NCBI RefSeq assembly: GCF_051594765.1
Contig: NZ_JBPPGJ010000008.1
Coordinates: 1-64,000 of the forward strand
From: Paenibacillus_AR sp051594765
Lineage (GTDB): Bacteria; Bacillota; Bacilli; Paenibacillales; NBRC-103111
Reading direction: 5' to 3'
Length of the DNA: 64,000 bases
The notes under the pieces were generated by a model. The model saw only the letters and a program-made list of their open reading frames with translations. It was not told the origin of the DNA and did not search any database. Made by a program: the position numbers and the translations under genes. Positions 50,019 to 60,099 of the stretch are shown here, piece by piece (the first letter of the stretch is position 1; each line of letters begins with the position of its first letter).

Positions 50019-52244
50019 ATGTTTGACTGGTTAGGATGGAAGAAAGGTTTGCCCTTATGGTGGTCATACCGATTGAACCGCGGATTGAAGGACGATGTGG
50101 AAGAAATATTCGAAGGAATCGCCCAGACCCGGGTGCAGCTTCTGAAGGATTGGACCAATGAGCATTGGAGCCATCTGGAGCGGTTATCCGGACAACTGCA
50201 CAGCATCAGCGGCCTGCCTCCTGCACAGGAGACGGGACGGGAAGGGTGGGACAGCCTGTTCGCCGCGGCCAGAGGCCGGGCGCCGGACTTCTCGGAGCTG
50301 TTCCTGCTGGACGCAGCCGGCTCGGTCGTTTACTCGACCTACCCGAAGCATACCGGAAAACGTTACGGCGACGGGGATCCCCTTCAGCCAGGCGTGGTTT
50401 ACGCCAAGCGGACGAACGGGCCGACGAAGTGTCTCTTCGGGCCTTACGCCGACCCGCTTACGTTGGAGATCGGCCCCAGCACGTCCTCCTTCCATGACAA
50501 AATGACGCTGCTCTTCATCCTGCCCCTGGCCGCTCCCGGCTCGAAGGGCTGGGAGGGAGCACTCTGCGGCAGGGTGCCGAACGACGTGATCGGCGATCTG
50601 ATTCAGAGAGAGTCGGGACATGTGTATCCGGACTCCGGGGATAATTACCTCTTCATGGCCAAACCGGCTCTGAACACGCACATTCCCTTGGGAACTGCCT
50701 TGTCGAGGAGCCGCTTCGAGGACCGGACATTCACCCACGGGGAGAACCTGAAGGACGGTGTCACCACCGATTGGGGCACGGTCACGGTCAAGGAGCACAC
50801 GGAGCTGGAGCTTCGGTTCACGGACCCGGCCACCGGAGAGCTGCATCCGGGCGTGGCGAATACCATTGCCAACGGCAGCAATCTGTTCGTCGAGTTTCCA
50901 GGTTATTCGGATTACCGGCACATCCCCGTAATCGGTAAGGGCGTTACGTTCCAGCTGCCGCATTGTCCCGATCAGTGGGGCATGATGTGCGAGGGCGACT
51001 TGGAGGAAGTGTACCGGATCCGAGGCATCAGCTGGAAAATGACCCGCATACAGCTTCCCCTCCTGGCGCTGTTCGCGTTATTGGCAGGGACATTGGCTTT
51101 TGTGCTTGCCCGCAGCGACGTATCGGCGCTGTGGACGGGTGCCGCATTCGCGGGTACGAACCTTGTCTACGGCCTGCTGCTGGCCTGGGTGATCCACCGC
51201 AAGGGGAGCCGGCCGGTGGCGGAGCAGCTGGGGGATATCAACCGCTTCATTCGGATCAACGCCGAAGGACAGGGCGACCTGACCCAGCGTCTCAAGCTGG
51301 ACCAATTCGCCCACGACGAGGTGCGGGAACTGGCCAAGTGGATCAACAACATGATCGATTCTCTGGAGGGCATCATGCTGCAGGTGAAGCGGGCCGCATC
51401 GGACGTGCTGGTGAACCAGGATGAGCTGAACGACTCCATGTCGACGACCGTTGGCTCCGCCGAGCGGATGAGCGACCGGATCCGCGACATGATCCGGAGC
51501 ATCCGCAAGCAGCTGCAGGATATCGACGCAGCCAAGCATGTGGTGGTGGAGATGAAGAGCACCCTGCAGATGCTAGAGGGGAAGGCGGTAGAGCAGATCG
51601 GGGTGGCCCAGAGCGAGGTGCTCCGGATCGGGGACCGGATGGACCACATCCACTCCAAGGTTATGGAGAGCAATCAGACCATCAAGACCTTCATGGACAC
51701 GACGGAACGTATCCGCTCGGTCCTAGGCGTCATCGAGGAGATCTCTGCCCAGACCAACCTGCTGGCCTTGAACGCTTCTATCGAGGCGGCGCGGGTAGGC
51801 GAGCACGGACGTGGCTTCGCAGTGGTGGCGGGGGAGATCCGCAAGCTGGCGGACTTGACCCGCAAATCAACGGAGGAGATCCATGAGACCGTACAGGAAA
51901 TCGACAAGCAGTCCCAAGCGGCCTACAGCTCCATGGGTGAAGGCATCGAAGCGGTGAAGGAAGGGGCTGACGCCGTTGCCGCGGCATCCGAGCTTCTGAG
52001 CGGTGCGAGTGCGGAGGATGCGATGAAGACCCAGGTCGTCGATGAGGTGGTTGGGCTGATGGAGAAGATCGCCAATATCAGCAAGGAAAACCGCAACATC
52101 TCCTCCGAGGTGGAGAGCAAGGTGTCCGATCTGCAGACAGACATGGTCAAGGTACGGCACACCTCCGAGCATGTGGAGGCCATTACGGATTTCCTGCAGC
52201 AGCTGGTGAACCAGTTCCATCTGACGGAGACCCGACGCAGATAA
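50019..52244 (+). CDS. Methyl-accepting chemotaxis protein, Aer-like topology
   Basis: 741 aa from ATG 50019. No TM or signal at the N-terminus; residues 20-340 form a Cache/PAS-like sensor (LFLLDAAGSVVYSTYPKHTG, YLFMAKPALNTHIPLGT). Two TM follow at about 345-364 and 372-392 with only a few residues between, then HAMP (about 392-455) and the signalling domain with the hairpin EISAQTNLLALNASIEAARVGEHGRGFAVVAGEIRKLA. The sensor should be cytoplasmic, as in Aer, rather than extracellular. A cytoplasmic-ligand or redox sensor is inferred. Own terminator at 52286. Confidence 0.88.
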   Translation: MFDWLGWKKGLPLWWSYRLNRGLKDDVEEIFEGIAQTRVQLLKDWTNEHWSHLERLSGQLHSISGLPPAQETGREGWDSLFAAARGRAPDFSELFLLDAAGSVVYSTYPKHTGKRYGDGDPLQPGVVYAKRTNGPTKCLFGPYADPLTLEIGPSTSSFHDKMTLLFILPLAAPGSKGWEGALCGRVPNDVIGDLIQRESGHVYPDSGDNYLFMAKPALNTHIPLGTALSRSRFEDRTFTHGENLKDGVTTDWGTVTVKEHTELELRFTDPATGELHPGVANTIANGSNLFVEFPGYSDYRHIPVIGKGVTFQLPHCPDQWGMMCEGDLEEVYRIRGISWKMTRIQLPLLALFALLAGTLAFVLARSDVSALWTGAAFAGTNLVYGLLLAWVIHRKGSRPVAEQLGDINRFIRINAEGQGDLTQRLKLDQFAHDEVRELAKWINNMIDSLEGIMLQVKRAASDVLVNQDELNDSMSTTVGSAERMSDRIRDMIRSIRKQLQDIDAAKHVVVEMKSTLQMLEGKAVEQIGVAQSEVLRIGDRMDHIHSKVMESNQTIKTFMDTTERIRSVLGVIEEISAQTNLLALNASIEAARVGEHGRGFAVVAGEIRKLADLTRKSTEEIHETVQEIDKQSQAAYSSMGEGIEAVKEGADAVAAASELLSGASAEDAMKTQVVDEVVGLMEKIANISKENRNISSEVESKVSDLQTDMVKVRHTSEHVEAITDFLQQLVNQFHLTETRRR

Positions 52245-52285
52245 GTGGATGCCGACAAGTCATGGCGGCGCCACATCCTGACGAA

Positions 52286-52335
52286 GCCCAAGGGCGGACA
52301 GCGCATCCCGCGTGTCTAAGCTGCTTGGGCTTTTT
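52286..52335 (+). terminator. Terminator after the chemoreceptor gene
   Basis: GAAGCCCAAG...CTTGGGCTTTTTG hairpin with an inner CGC region; T-run after it. Confidence 0.7.
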
Positions 52336-52479
52336 GACCAGATGAGAGGTTCCATAATTCGCCGCCTCGCCGAAATCCCGTTTCAGTTGTCAAAGCAACG
52401 GGGGATTGATATTATAATCATTATAATATGTAGACGCAGCAACAGCGGAAGCATAGAACTTGGAGGAGGAGACCGCCTC

Positions 52480-53430
52480 GTGGAACAAGCTGCAATGGAA
52501 AAGCAAGTCCGCTTCGACTCCGAAGCCGGAACTGCAGGCGGGGCCCTGGAGACCCCGGTGCCGCGGAGCTTGAGCTGGAAGGACTTTGTACAAGTCGCCA
52601 AGCCCGGCATTTTATTCTCGAATCTGATTACGACCTTCGGCGGGTTTTGGATCGCATCCCGTTGGGACATCAACTGGTTACTTATGGTTTGGACCCTGCT
52701 CGGCACCATGCTCGTCATGGCGTCCGGGTGCGTGCTGAACAACTATCTGGACCGGGATATGGACGTGAAGATGGCACGTACCCGGAACCGGGCTTTGCCT
52801 ACTGGGGCCATGACACCGAACCTGGTGCTGGGCTACGGAATATTCCTCGGGGTCGTGGGCGTGTCCGTCCTGGGTATTCTCGTGAACCCGCTGTCCGCCC
52901 TCTTGGGCCTGCTCGGCCTCTTCGTCTATGTGTGGGTGTACACCGCCTGGCTGAAGCGCACCTCCGTCTGGAGCACTACCATCGGCGCCATCTCCGGCGC
53001 GGTGCCCCCGGTGATCGGATACGCGGCTGTGGCTAACCAGCTGGACATGGGAGCGCTCATTCTCTTCCTGATTCTGTTCCTGTGGCAGCCGCCTCACTTC
53101 TGGGCTTTGGGCATCCGCAGGCTGGAGGATTACCGGACGGCCGGCTATCCGCTGTTACCGGTGGTCAAGGGCGTCCATCCGACGAAGATCAGCATGATGC
53201 GGTATGTTGTGCCGCTTGTGCCGGTATCCATCCTGCTCTACACCTACAACTATGTGGGCGTGTTCTATCTGGTCGCCTCCACGGTGCTCGGCCTGGCCTG
53301 GGTGTTCATGTGCGCCCGTGGCTTCGGGGCCCGGGATGAGATCAAGTGGTCCAAAGGAGTCTTTCTTTTTTCCATCAATTATTTGACGCTGCTCTTCGTC
53401 ATTATGGTCATTGACACGGCAGGAAGGTAA
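52480..53430 (+). CDS. ctaB: Heme O synthase (protoheme IX farnesyltransferase)
   Basis: 316 aa from GTG 52480 (GGAGGAGGAGA 8 nt upstream). UbiA family, nine TM. NNYLDRDMDVKMARTRNRALPTG is the first Asp-rich motif; LWQPPHFWALGIRRLEDYRTAGYPLLPVV the second. Converts heme B to heme O for terminal oxidases. Followed by an SCO copper chaperone, which fits a cytochrome oxidase maturation pair. The long reading frame back to 52312 is excluded by the chemoreceptor terminator. Confidence 0.95.
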   Translation: MEQAAMEKQVRFDSEAGTAGGALETPVPRSLSWKDFVQVAKPGILFSNLITTFGGFWIASRWDINWLLMVWTLLGTMLVMASGCVLNNYLDRDMDVKMARTRNRALPTGAMTPNLVLGYGIFLGVVGVSVLGILVNPLSALLGLLGLFVYVWVYTAWLKRTSVWSTTIGAISGAVPPVIGYAAVANQLDMGALILFLILFLWQPPHFWALGIRRLEDYRTAGYPLLPVVKGVHPTKISMMRYVVPLVPVSILLYTYNYVGVFYLVASTVLGLAWVFMCARGFGARDEIKWSKGVFLFSINYLTLLFVIMVIDTAGR

Positions 53431-53508
53431 TTCTATAGATGTGGGATATCCCGTGTCTTCCGGCATGGGATTTCTTTTTGCACAAGAGAAGGGAGAGGTA
53501 GAGGAAGC

Positions 53509-54135
53509 ATGAGCGCAACAGCCAGGAAAAATCCGCCCGTCTGGGCTCTCGTCGCCGGCATTGCCGTTCTGCTGGTCCTGGGGGCCGCGATTCTGTACCA
53601 GACGCTGGGGAATCAAACGTCGAAGTTCAATTACGACAAGCCGGGCCCCGACTTCACGCTCCAGAATCTGGACGGGAAGAATGTTACGCTTCACGACACA
53701 GACGGCAAGGCCCGCTTGGTGTATTTTTATTATGCGTCCTGCCCGGACGTCTGTCCGATGACCACGTACCTGCTGTCCCAGGTGCAGGATAAGCTGAAGG
53801 AGAAGGATGCCTTCGGCACCAAGACCGCCTTCTATTCCATTACCTTCGACCCGGTGAAGGATACGACGGAGGCCTTGAAGGAATTCGCCGGTCGGTTCCA
53901 CGCGGATCTGAACGGCTGGTATTTCTTGAGAGGCGAGGAGGCTTATTCGCTGGAGCTGGCCCGGAAGTGGGAGATCGGAGTGGCGAAGCAGGCGAACGGG
54001 GATATTGCGCATACGAATGTGGTTTTCCTGGTGGATAAGAAGGGGCAGATCCGCCATTACTACAACGCGAACGATCTGGAGCTGTCGGCGGACACCATCG
54101 CCAAGGACCTGCTGGCCTTGTCCAAAGCCAAGTAA
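53509..54135 (+). CDS. SCO1/SenC-family copper chaperone
   Basis: 208 aa. N-terminal TM (WALVAGIAVLLVLGAAIL), thioredoxin-fold domain outside: DFTLQNLDGKNVTLHD, YYASCPDVCPMTTY with the CxxxC copper site, and the His ligand in IAHTNVVFLVDKKG. Delivers copper to the CuA site of cytochrome oxidase. Next to ctaB. RBS GGGAGAGG. Confidence 0.93.
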   Translation: MSATARKNPPVWALVAGIAVLLVLGAAILYQTLGNQTSKFNYDKPGPDFTLQNLDGKNVTLHDTDGKARLVYFYYASCPDVCPMTTYLLSQVQDKLKEKDAFGTKTAFYSITFDPVKDTTEALKEFAGRFHADLNGWYFLRGEEAYSLELARKWEIGVAKQANGDIAHTNVVFLVDKKGQIRHYYNANDLELSADTIAKDLLALSKAK

Positions 54136-54168
54136 TCCAGAGCGCTCGTTCGGAAGGACCGTTGCAGC

Positions 54169-55095
54169 ATGGGGTATTTCGGACATATCTTACTTCATAA
54201 CATCATTCCGCTCAGCATCATGATCGGCTTGGGGGCAGGCTTGTACCGGCGGTTCCTGCTGGATATCAAGACCTTCTCCAAGCTGATTTTTTATCTGTTC
54301 ACGCCGGTAATGATCTTCAAGCTGCTTTACGAGTCGGAGCTGTCGGCGGTGATCCTGTTCCAGATCATTCTGTTCATCGTGCTCTTCTTGGGGACGCTCT
54401 ACGCCATCGCAGAGGTGGTGCTCCGCTTCCGCAAGGTGGAGGGCGGCATGAAGAGCGCCATGCGCAACAGCGTGCTCTTCTACAACAGCGCCAATTACGC
54501 GATTCCGCTGAACCAGCTGGTGTTCGCGAACAACCCCTTCACCATGTCGGTCCAGCTGATCGTCATGGTGTTCCAGAGCGTGCTGCCCAACACCTACGGC
54601 ATCTATGCGGTGAACGCTCACAAGAGCACCCTGCGGGAGACGCTTCGGACCATCGCCCGCATGCCGGTCATCTACGCCGTGCCGCTGGCCGTCGTGCTGA
54701 AGGAGCTGCATATTCCCATCCCGCAGCCTCTTTATGAGCCGGTCACCTACATTGCCAACGGCTACACGGCCTTGGCACTTCTGACCCTGGGGGTGCAGCT
54801 GGGCCAGATGAAGTGGCAGCCGGACCGGCTGGCCAATATTGCCTGGTCCAATGTGCTTCGGCTCTGCGTGGCCCCCCTGTTAGGCTTCGGCATCGTCTGG
54901 CTCTTGGGCATCCACGGCCTGATGGCCCAGGCGCTGGTGCTGTCCTGCGCAGTGCCCACCTCACTGGCCAGCGTCCTCTTGGCGGTAGAGTTCGACAATG
55001 AGCCGGACTTCGCCTCGCAGGCGGTGTTCTCCTCCACGGTGGCCAGCATCGTGACGGTGACCCTCGTTATTTATTTAATCCGGTTCATCCCATAA
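54169..55095 (+). CDS. AEC (auxin efflux carrier) family transporter
   Basis: 308 aa. Ten TM. FYNSANYAIPLNQLVF, GYTALALLTLGVQLGQ and LSCAVPTSLASVLLAVEFD are AEC signatures, with the broken helices of the BART fold. Substrate unknown; organic acids are common. 33 bp after the SCO gene, probably co-transcribed but functionally separate. Convergent with the small Toprim gene. Confidence 0.88.
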   Translation: MGYFGHILLHNIIPLSIMIGLGAGLYRRFLLDIKTFSKLIFYLFTPVMIFKLLYESELSAVILFQIILFIVLFLGTLYAIAEVVLRFRKVEGGMKSAMRNSVLFYNSANYAIPLNQLVFANNPFTMSVQLIVMVFQSVLPNTYGIYAVNAHKSTLRETLRTIARMPVIYAVPLAVVLKELHIPIPQPLYEPVTYIANGYTALALLTLGVQLGQMKWQPDRLANIAWSNVLRLCVAPLLGFGIVWLLGIHGLMAQALVLSCAVPTSLASVLLAVEFDNEPDFASQAVFSSTVASIVTVTLVIYLIRFIP

Positions 55096-55105
55096 CAAGC
55101 AGCGT

Positions 55106-55459
55106 TTACGGCAAGCTTTCTTCAGGCGGCGGATAGAGGATGTATTCCTCTAGCCCCGCCTTTACCAATTGCTGGATCAGGTATTCATCCGGTGTGCCCT
55201 CGACCCCGGCGTAGCCGCGGCGGGTGTAGATCTGCTCCGCATCGGGGAACAGATCGCTGACCATGGCCCGGATCCGCTTACCGGAGGAATCGTTGTCGGC
55301 GAACACGAATACGTCCCGGTCCCCGACGCGCTTCCGCAGGTCCGCCAGCTGGTCAGCCCCCGGCGTCCCGTACGTGCATAGGATCAGCACCTCCGGATCG
55401 AGGAGCCGCTTCAAGCGAGCCCGGTCGTTTTTGCCTTCCACGATGATCGCGATGTCCAT
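55106..55459 (-). CDS. Small Toprim-domain protein
   Basis: 117 aa. AIIVEGKNDRARLKRLLDPE holds the conserved Glu and VFVFADNDSSGKRIRAMVSDLFPDAEQIY the DxD of the Toprim fold, so a metal-dependent nucleotidyl or nuclease activity is likely. Resembles the ribonuclease M5 type in layout but is shorter (117 against about 180 aa). Role unknown. -10-like TACAAT on the minus strand near 55497. Confidence 0.8.
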   Translation of the reverse strand: MDIAIIVEGKNDRARLKRLLDPEVLILCTYGTPGADQLADLRKRVGDRDVFVFADNDSSGKRIRAMVSDLFPDAEQIYTRRGYAGVEGTPDEYLIQQLVKAGLEEYILYPPPEESLP

Positions 55460-55818
55460 CTGCTGTCAATCCCCCCCCCTGGCGGTTCTGGTTGTATTGT
55501 ACCACAAGGCCGGAAAATGTTGCTCTGAACACTTCGCCTCGTCAAGAACCGGTTGGAAGCAAGAAAAGAGAAACGCGGTCAAAAAAGTTCTATCCCAGCA
55601 TTAATCGCATGGTGCCGGGCTGCAAAAAAGTGTGCTAGACGGATAATCCGGCGCAGAGCATAGTTAACATTCGAAGGGCGAAAAGGGCTCCAGCCGTATC
55701 CGTAGACTGCAATCGTCAAGAGAGAGGGAGGCGAATGATCAAGCGGAGGCATGTCAAACGGCTGTGATTTGTAAGCGCATACTTGCGCCCGGCCATTACA
55801 AGGTCAAAGGAGTGTTAT
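55460..55818. other. 359-bp gap upstream of the PL11 gene
   Basis: No gene seen. Contains TGTAAGCGCATACT (about 55770-55783), a cre-like site with two mismatches to TGWNANCGNTNWCA, 40-50 bp before the PL11 start. Catabolite repression of the lyase is plausible but weakly supported. Confidence 0.35.
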
Positions 55819-58800
55819 GTGAAAGTGGGTCCTAACAAGCACATTAGAAAATGGTTGGCCCTGGCTTTAACCTGGGCTCTAGTCCTATCGAACGCATCTT
55901 TGGTATGGGCGGACAGCACAGGCACGAATACGGGAGGTGCCGCGGTACTGCAAACCGTCACTTCCACTGACTTCGGCGATTCGGGGACGGTGACACCGGC
56001 CAACTGGGGCTTCACCACCTCCAGCGCCACGCTCGCCATTGACACGGCGACGGTGGGAACCAGTACCTACACCAACAGCACGCCCAAGCTCCTCTTCAAT
56101 ATGAGCGACCAAAAAGGCGGACGCGTCGCCACCAAAACCTTCAGCTCCCCGATCATTGGAGCGCAAACATTGCTGGCTTTCGATTGGTATCCCGGCAAGG
56201 TCAATGACAAGGGAAGCAATCCCAGTGAGAACGCCGGAGAGCTTCGCATCAGCGACAGCTCCAACAACGTCATCTACACGCTGAACAATACGAATAACTC
56301 TCCATTGACCTATTTCGCCGGCAAGCAGCTGCCCTCGAATACGGTCTTCACCAACCCGCAAACCTGGTATGCCGTGCAGATCCTGATCGACGTGCAGAAC
56401 AACCGAGTCCAGCTGACGATGACGGACAAATCCAACGGAAAGACGGAATCCTATACGTCTACTCTGGATGGGGTAGCCTTCGACTGCTCGGTGTCCTCCG
56501 TCCGGCTGGCGGGGGTCCGGACCTCCGGCAACAATATCACGTGGACCACCTATCTGGACAATTTCAGCGTGTCCACCGCAGCCATACCCTTGAGCCGGAT
56601 TACTCAGGTGCAGCAGTTGCCTTACCGCACTGTTTATGTGCAAGAGACCACCACCAATCCGGCTTCCGTCGGGCTTCCGCAGACGGTCAAGGTCACACTG
56701 GCCGACAAATCAACCGCTACCCTGGGAGTGACCTGGTCCTCGGTAGGAACTCCGTGGAATCCGGCCGTTCCGGGCGTATATGAATTCCGGGGGGCATTAA
56801 CGACAGGCGGCTCCGTGGAGAACGGCTTCGGACGGTATGCCACCAATTACGTCTACAACCGCTTGAAGCCAAGCACACTCAAGCGCCAGGCCGAGTGGCT
56901 GGACCGGGGTGTAGTGGCCTTGAAGGCGGACACGGGTATTTTCCTGAGCTGGCGCCTTCTGGGGGATGAATACGCTCGCGATGTACGGTTCAATGTGTAC
57001 CGCAACGGGCAGCTGCTTAATACCGAACCGCTGGCAGCCGGGAATTTTCTGGATGCGGCAGGTGTAGCCGGAGACCGGTATACGGTGGAGACGCTGGTGA
57101 ACGGGACGGTTACCGAGCGGAATATGATGGACGCTTCCGACAAGAATTACCTGTCCATCCCGATGCAAAAGCCTGCAGGAGGCACAACGGCCTCCGGCGA
57201 GTACAGCTACAGCGTCAATGACGGCGGTGTGGCCGACCTGGACGGCGACGGACAGTATGAAGTCATCGTCAAGTGGTACCCCTCCAACGCCATCGACAGC
57301 TCGCAGAGCGCGATGACGGGGCCAACCCTCTTCGACGCCTACAAGTTGGATGGTACCCTGCTGTGGCGCATGGACATGGGGTTGAACCTGACCTCCGGCG
57401 CCCATTACAACCAGTTTATCGCCGCCGATTTTGACGGGGACGGCAAGGCGGAGTTCATGATCAAGACCGCCGACGCCACCACGGTATACGGGGCCACCGG
57501 CGGCAAGGTGGATTACTCCAAGGTCATGAGTGTTATAGGAAATCCGGCTGACAACGGCGACTATCTGAACGAGAGCGGCCATATCACCGGCGGACCGGAG
57601 TGGATGTCCGTCTTTAACGGGGAGACTGGCAGGCTGATCGATTCGGTAAAGTACGCTTTCCCACTCGGAGAGGTGTCTTCGTGGGGTGATACTTGGTACA
57701 ACCGCTCCGACCGTTTCCTGTCCGGTCTGGCCTATCTGGACGGAGTCAAGCCCAGCGCCGTATTCGGCAGGGGCTATTACCAGCGGACCACCTTCGTGGC
57801 CTACAGCCTGGTGAACGGCAGGCTGGTAACCGAATGGACCTTCGACTCGAATACAGCGGGACGCGGCGATGGCTTGGGCTTCCACAACCTGTCCACCGGC
57901 GACGTGGATAACGACGGCTTCGATGAGATCGTCGCAGGCTCCCTGACTCTGGATCATGACGGCAAGATTCTGTACGCAATGGACGGAAACCAAGGACGCG
58001 TGCAGGGCTCCCATGGCGACGCTATGCACATGGGCGCCTTCGACCCGACGCGGGAAGGCTTACAGGTCGTGGAAGTGCACGAGGAGCCGTCTGTGGCCTC
58101 CTTGGAGGTGCATGACGCCGCGACGGGAGAGACTCTCCAGGCTTACTATAACTATGTGGACGCAGGACGCAGCTTGGCCGCCAATATTGACTCCAAGCCG
58201 GGCCATGAGTTCTGGGGAGCTACAAAAGGCACGACAACCGCAACCGGAGGCGGGATCTACAGCGTCACAACCGGTACGTACTCCTATACCAGCTACTCTA
58301 CCGCAGGCGTTTCCATGAACTACGCTTTGTATTGGGACGGCGACCTGCTGCAGGAGATGCTGGACAATACCAGCATCACGAAGTTCAATGAGAAAACCGG
58401 CACGACCGCTGCCGTAAGAAGTTTTGACGGCGTCATGAGCAGCAACGGGACCAAGGCAACCCCGACACTGCAGGCGGATATTCTCGGCGATTGGCGCGAG
58501 GAGGTGCTGCTGCCGACAACCGACAGCTCCGAGCTCCGGATCTACAGCACCACCCTGCCGACGGACTACCGGCTGTACACTCTGATGCATGATCCGGTAT
58601 ACCGCAACGGCATCGGCTGGCAGAACTCAGCCTACAACCAGCCGCCTCATCTGGGCTTCTACCTGGGCGAGGATATCAAAGCAGCCGTCCTGGCCGGCCA
58701 ATTGATGACACCTAAAGTGGTATATCAGAGGTATACGCCTTCTTCGGGCTCCGACAGCGGCAGCATTCCCGGCGCCGTCAAGGGTGGAATGGCGGCACCG

Positions 58801-59967
58801 CTTCCTTCCACAGTTACAGATGGATCGGTTAAGGTGGATGTGCCGGCGGACTCCAAGGGAGTAGCTTCCGTGTCTATTCCTGCTGCCGACCTGCTGAAGG
58901 CCGCCGGCAGTGCGAAGGAAAGCCTGCTCATTCAAGTGGCTCCCTCCTCAGGGGCCAAGGAAGTGAAGCTGTCCCTGCCGGCGAAGGAGCTGCTTCAGGC
59001 AGCCGGCGGAACGGTGAAAACGACGGTGCTGGATGCAGGTATGGCCAAGGTTTCGCTGGATGCCGGCTTGCTGGGTAAGGCGCTCAAGAACGGCGGAGCC
59101 GATCTGCAGCTGGCCGTCGCCAAGGTGGACGCCTCCTTACTGTCCGATTCCGTCCTGTCCAAGGTGGGAGACGGCACAGTTTACGACTTCAGCCTGTCCG
59201 TGGACGGCAGCCCGGTCAACGGCTTCGGCGGCGGCGTTAAGGTACAGATTCCTTATACGCTTCGTGCGGGGGAGAATCCGGATAAGGTCGTCATCTATTA
59301 TCTGGATGACAAGGGCAAGCTGCAGACGGTGAAGAACGGACAGTACCAAGCGGCATCCGGAGCGGTAGAATTTAAGCCGCCTCACTTCAGCCGGTATGTG
59401 GCAGCCTACAATGAGGTCACCTTCAAGGATCTTGATCAGGCTGCTTGGGCGAAGAGCAGCATCGAAGTAATGGCAGCACGTGACATCGTGAACGGAACCG
59501 GAGACGGCAGCTTCCAGCCGTTGAACCAGGTGACTCGGGCTGAGTTCCTGAAGATGCTAATGTCCGCTTTGGAGCTCACGGACGATGCGGCGAAGAGCAG
59601 CCTGACTGATGTGGAGCAGGGAAGCTGGTACGCCAGCTCCGTGGCAGCCGCCCACAAGCTGGGCATCGTGAAGGGCAAGGAGGACGGCAGCTTCGGCGTC
59701 GAGGATCCGATCACACGCGAGGATATGGCCGTGATGGTGTTCCGGGCCGCTCAAGCCACCGGTCGCGGACTGACGGCAAATGCAGCCTCCGGGGAAGCGT
59801 TCCGCGATGAGAACGAGATCGCCTCCTACGCTGTCCAGGCGGTGGACGCCATGCGCGACAGCGGCATCATCGAAGGCGTAGGCACAGGACGCTTCGCACC
59901 GAAGAGCCCGGCCAACCGTGCGCAAGCAGCCGTGATCGTAAGCCGGCTGTTCAAGCAGGCGAAATAA
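55819..59967 (+). CDS. SLH-anchored rhamnogalacturonan lyase, PL11
   Basis: 1,382 aa from GTG 55819 (AAAGGAG 8 nt upstream). Signal peptide to about LVWADS. A beta-sandwich module (about 50-260) with a carbohydrate-binding look, a Big_4-like Ig domain (262-350), then PL11 (about 355-974): LKRQAEWLDRGVVALKADTG, VNDGGVADLDGDGQYEVIVKW and AADFDGDGKAEFMIKTAD are its calcium-binding beta-propeller blades. A 220-residue linker domain and three SLH repeats follow (VTFKDLDQAAWAKSSIEVMAARDIVNG, PITREDMAVM, ANRAQAAVIVSRLF). It cuts rhamnogalacturonan I while fixed to the cell wall. Confidence 0.95.
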   Translation: MKVGPNKHIRKWLALALTWALVLSNASLVWADSTGTNTGGAAVLQTVTSTDFGDSGTVTPANWGFTTSSATLAIDTATVGTSTYTNSTPKLLFNMSDQKGGRVATKTFSSPIIGAQTLLAFDWYPGKVNDKGSNPSENAGELRISDSSNNVIYTLNNTNNSPLTYFAGKQLPSNTVFTNPQTWYAVQILIDVQNNRVQLTMTDKSNGKTESYTSTLDGVAFDCSVSSVRLAGVRTSGNNITWTTYLDNFSVSTAAIPLSRITQVQQLPYRTVYVQETTTNPASVGLPQTVKVTLADKSTATLGVTWSSVGTPWNPAVPGVYEFRGALTTGGSVENGFGRYATNYVYNRLKPSTLKRQAEWLDRGVVALKADTGIFLSWRLLGDEYARDVRFNVYRNGQLLNTEPLAAGNFLDAAGVAGDRYTVETLVNGTVTERNMMDASDKNYLSIPMQKPAGGTTASGEYSYSVNDGGVADLDGDGQYEVIVKWYPSNAIDSSQSAMTGPTLFDAYKLDGTLLWRMDMGLNLTSGAHYNQFIAADFDGDGKAEFMIKTADATTVYGATGGKVDYSKVMSVIGNPADNGDYLNESGHITGGPEWMSVFNGETGRLIDSVKYAFPLGEVSSWGDTWYNRSDRFLSGLAYLDGVKPSAVFGRGYYQRTTFVAYSLVNGRLVTEWTFDSNTAGRGDGLGFHNLSTGDVDNDGFDEIVAGSLTLDHDGKILYAMDGNQGRVQGSHGDAMHMGAFDPTREGLQVVEVHEEPSVASLEVHDAATGETLQAYYNYVDAGRSLAANIDSKPGHEFWGATKGTTTATGGGIYSVTTGTYSYTSYSTAGVSMNYALYWDGDLLQEMLDNTSITKFNEKTGTTAAVRSFDGVMSSNGTKATPTLQADILGDWREEVLLPTTDSSELRIYSTTLPTDYRLYTLMHDPVYRNGIGWQNSAYNQPPHLGFYLGEDIKAAVLAGQLMTPKVVYQRYTPSSGSDSGSIPGAVKGGMAAPLPSTVTDGSVKVDVPADSKGVASVSIPAADLLKAAGSAKESLLIQVAPSSGAKEVKLSLPAKELLQAAGGTVKTTVLDAGMAKVSLDAGLLGKALKNGGADLQLAVAKVDASLLSDSVLSKVGDGTVYDFSLSVDGSPVNGFGGGVKVQIPYTLRAGENPDKVVIYYLDDKGKLQTVKNGQYQAASGAVEFKPPHFSRYVAAYNEVTFKDLDQAAWAKSSIEVMAARDIVNGTGDGSFQPLNQVTRAEFLKMLMSALELTDDAAKSSLTDVEQGSWYASSVAAAHKLGIVKGKEDGSFGVEDPITREDMAVMVFRAAQATGRGLTANAASGEAFRDENEIASYAVQAVDAMRDSGIIEGVGTGRFAPKSPANRAQAAVIVSRLFKQAK

Positions 59968-59980
59968 GCAATATCCTATA

Positions 59981-60020
59981 GGCACCCCGTCGCTTCAGAA
60001 GCGCCGGGGTGTTTCGTTTG
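59981..60020 (+). terminator. Terminator after the PL11 gene
   Basis: GGCACCCCGTCGCTT/AAGCGCCGGGGTGTT hairpin, loop CAG, then TCGTTT. Confidence 0.75.
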
Positions 60021-60099
60021 GCAAGCATGCTGTTAGAGAGGCTCCCCTTGTGGTAAATTTAGGCAGTAAGATACGGGGTATTTGTGGGGAGGAGTCCTT

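Noticed and set aside
55770..55783. Firm cre site before the PL11 gene
   Set aside because: TGTAAGCGCATACT differs from the consensus at two key positions; kept only as a possibility in the gap entry.
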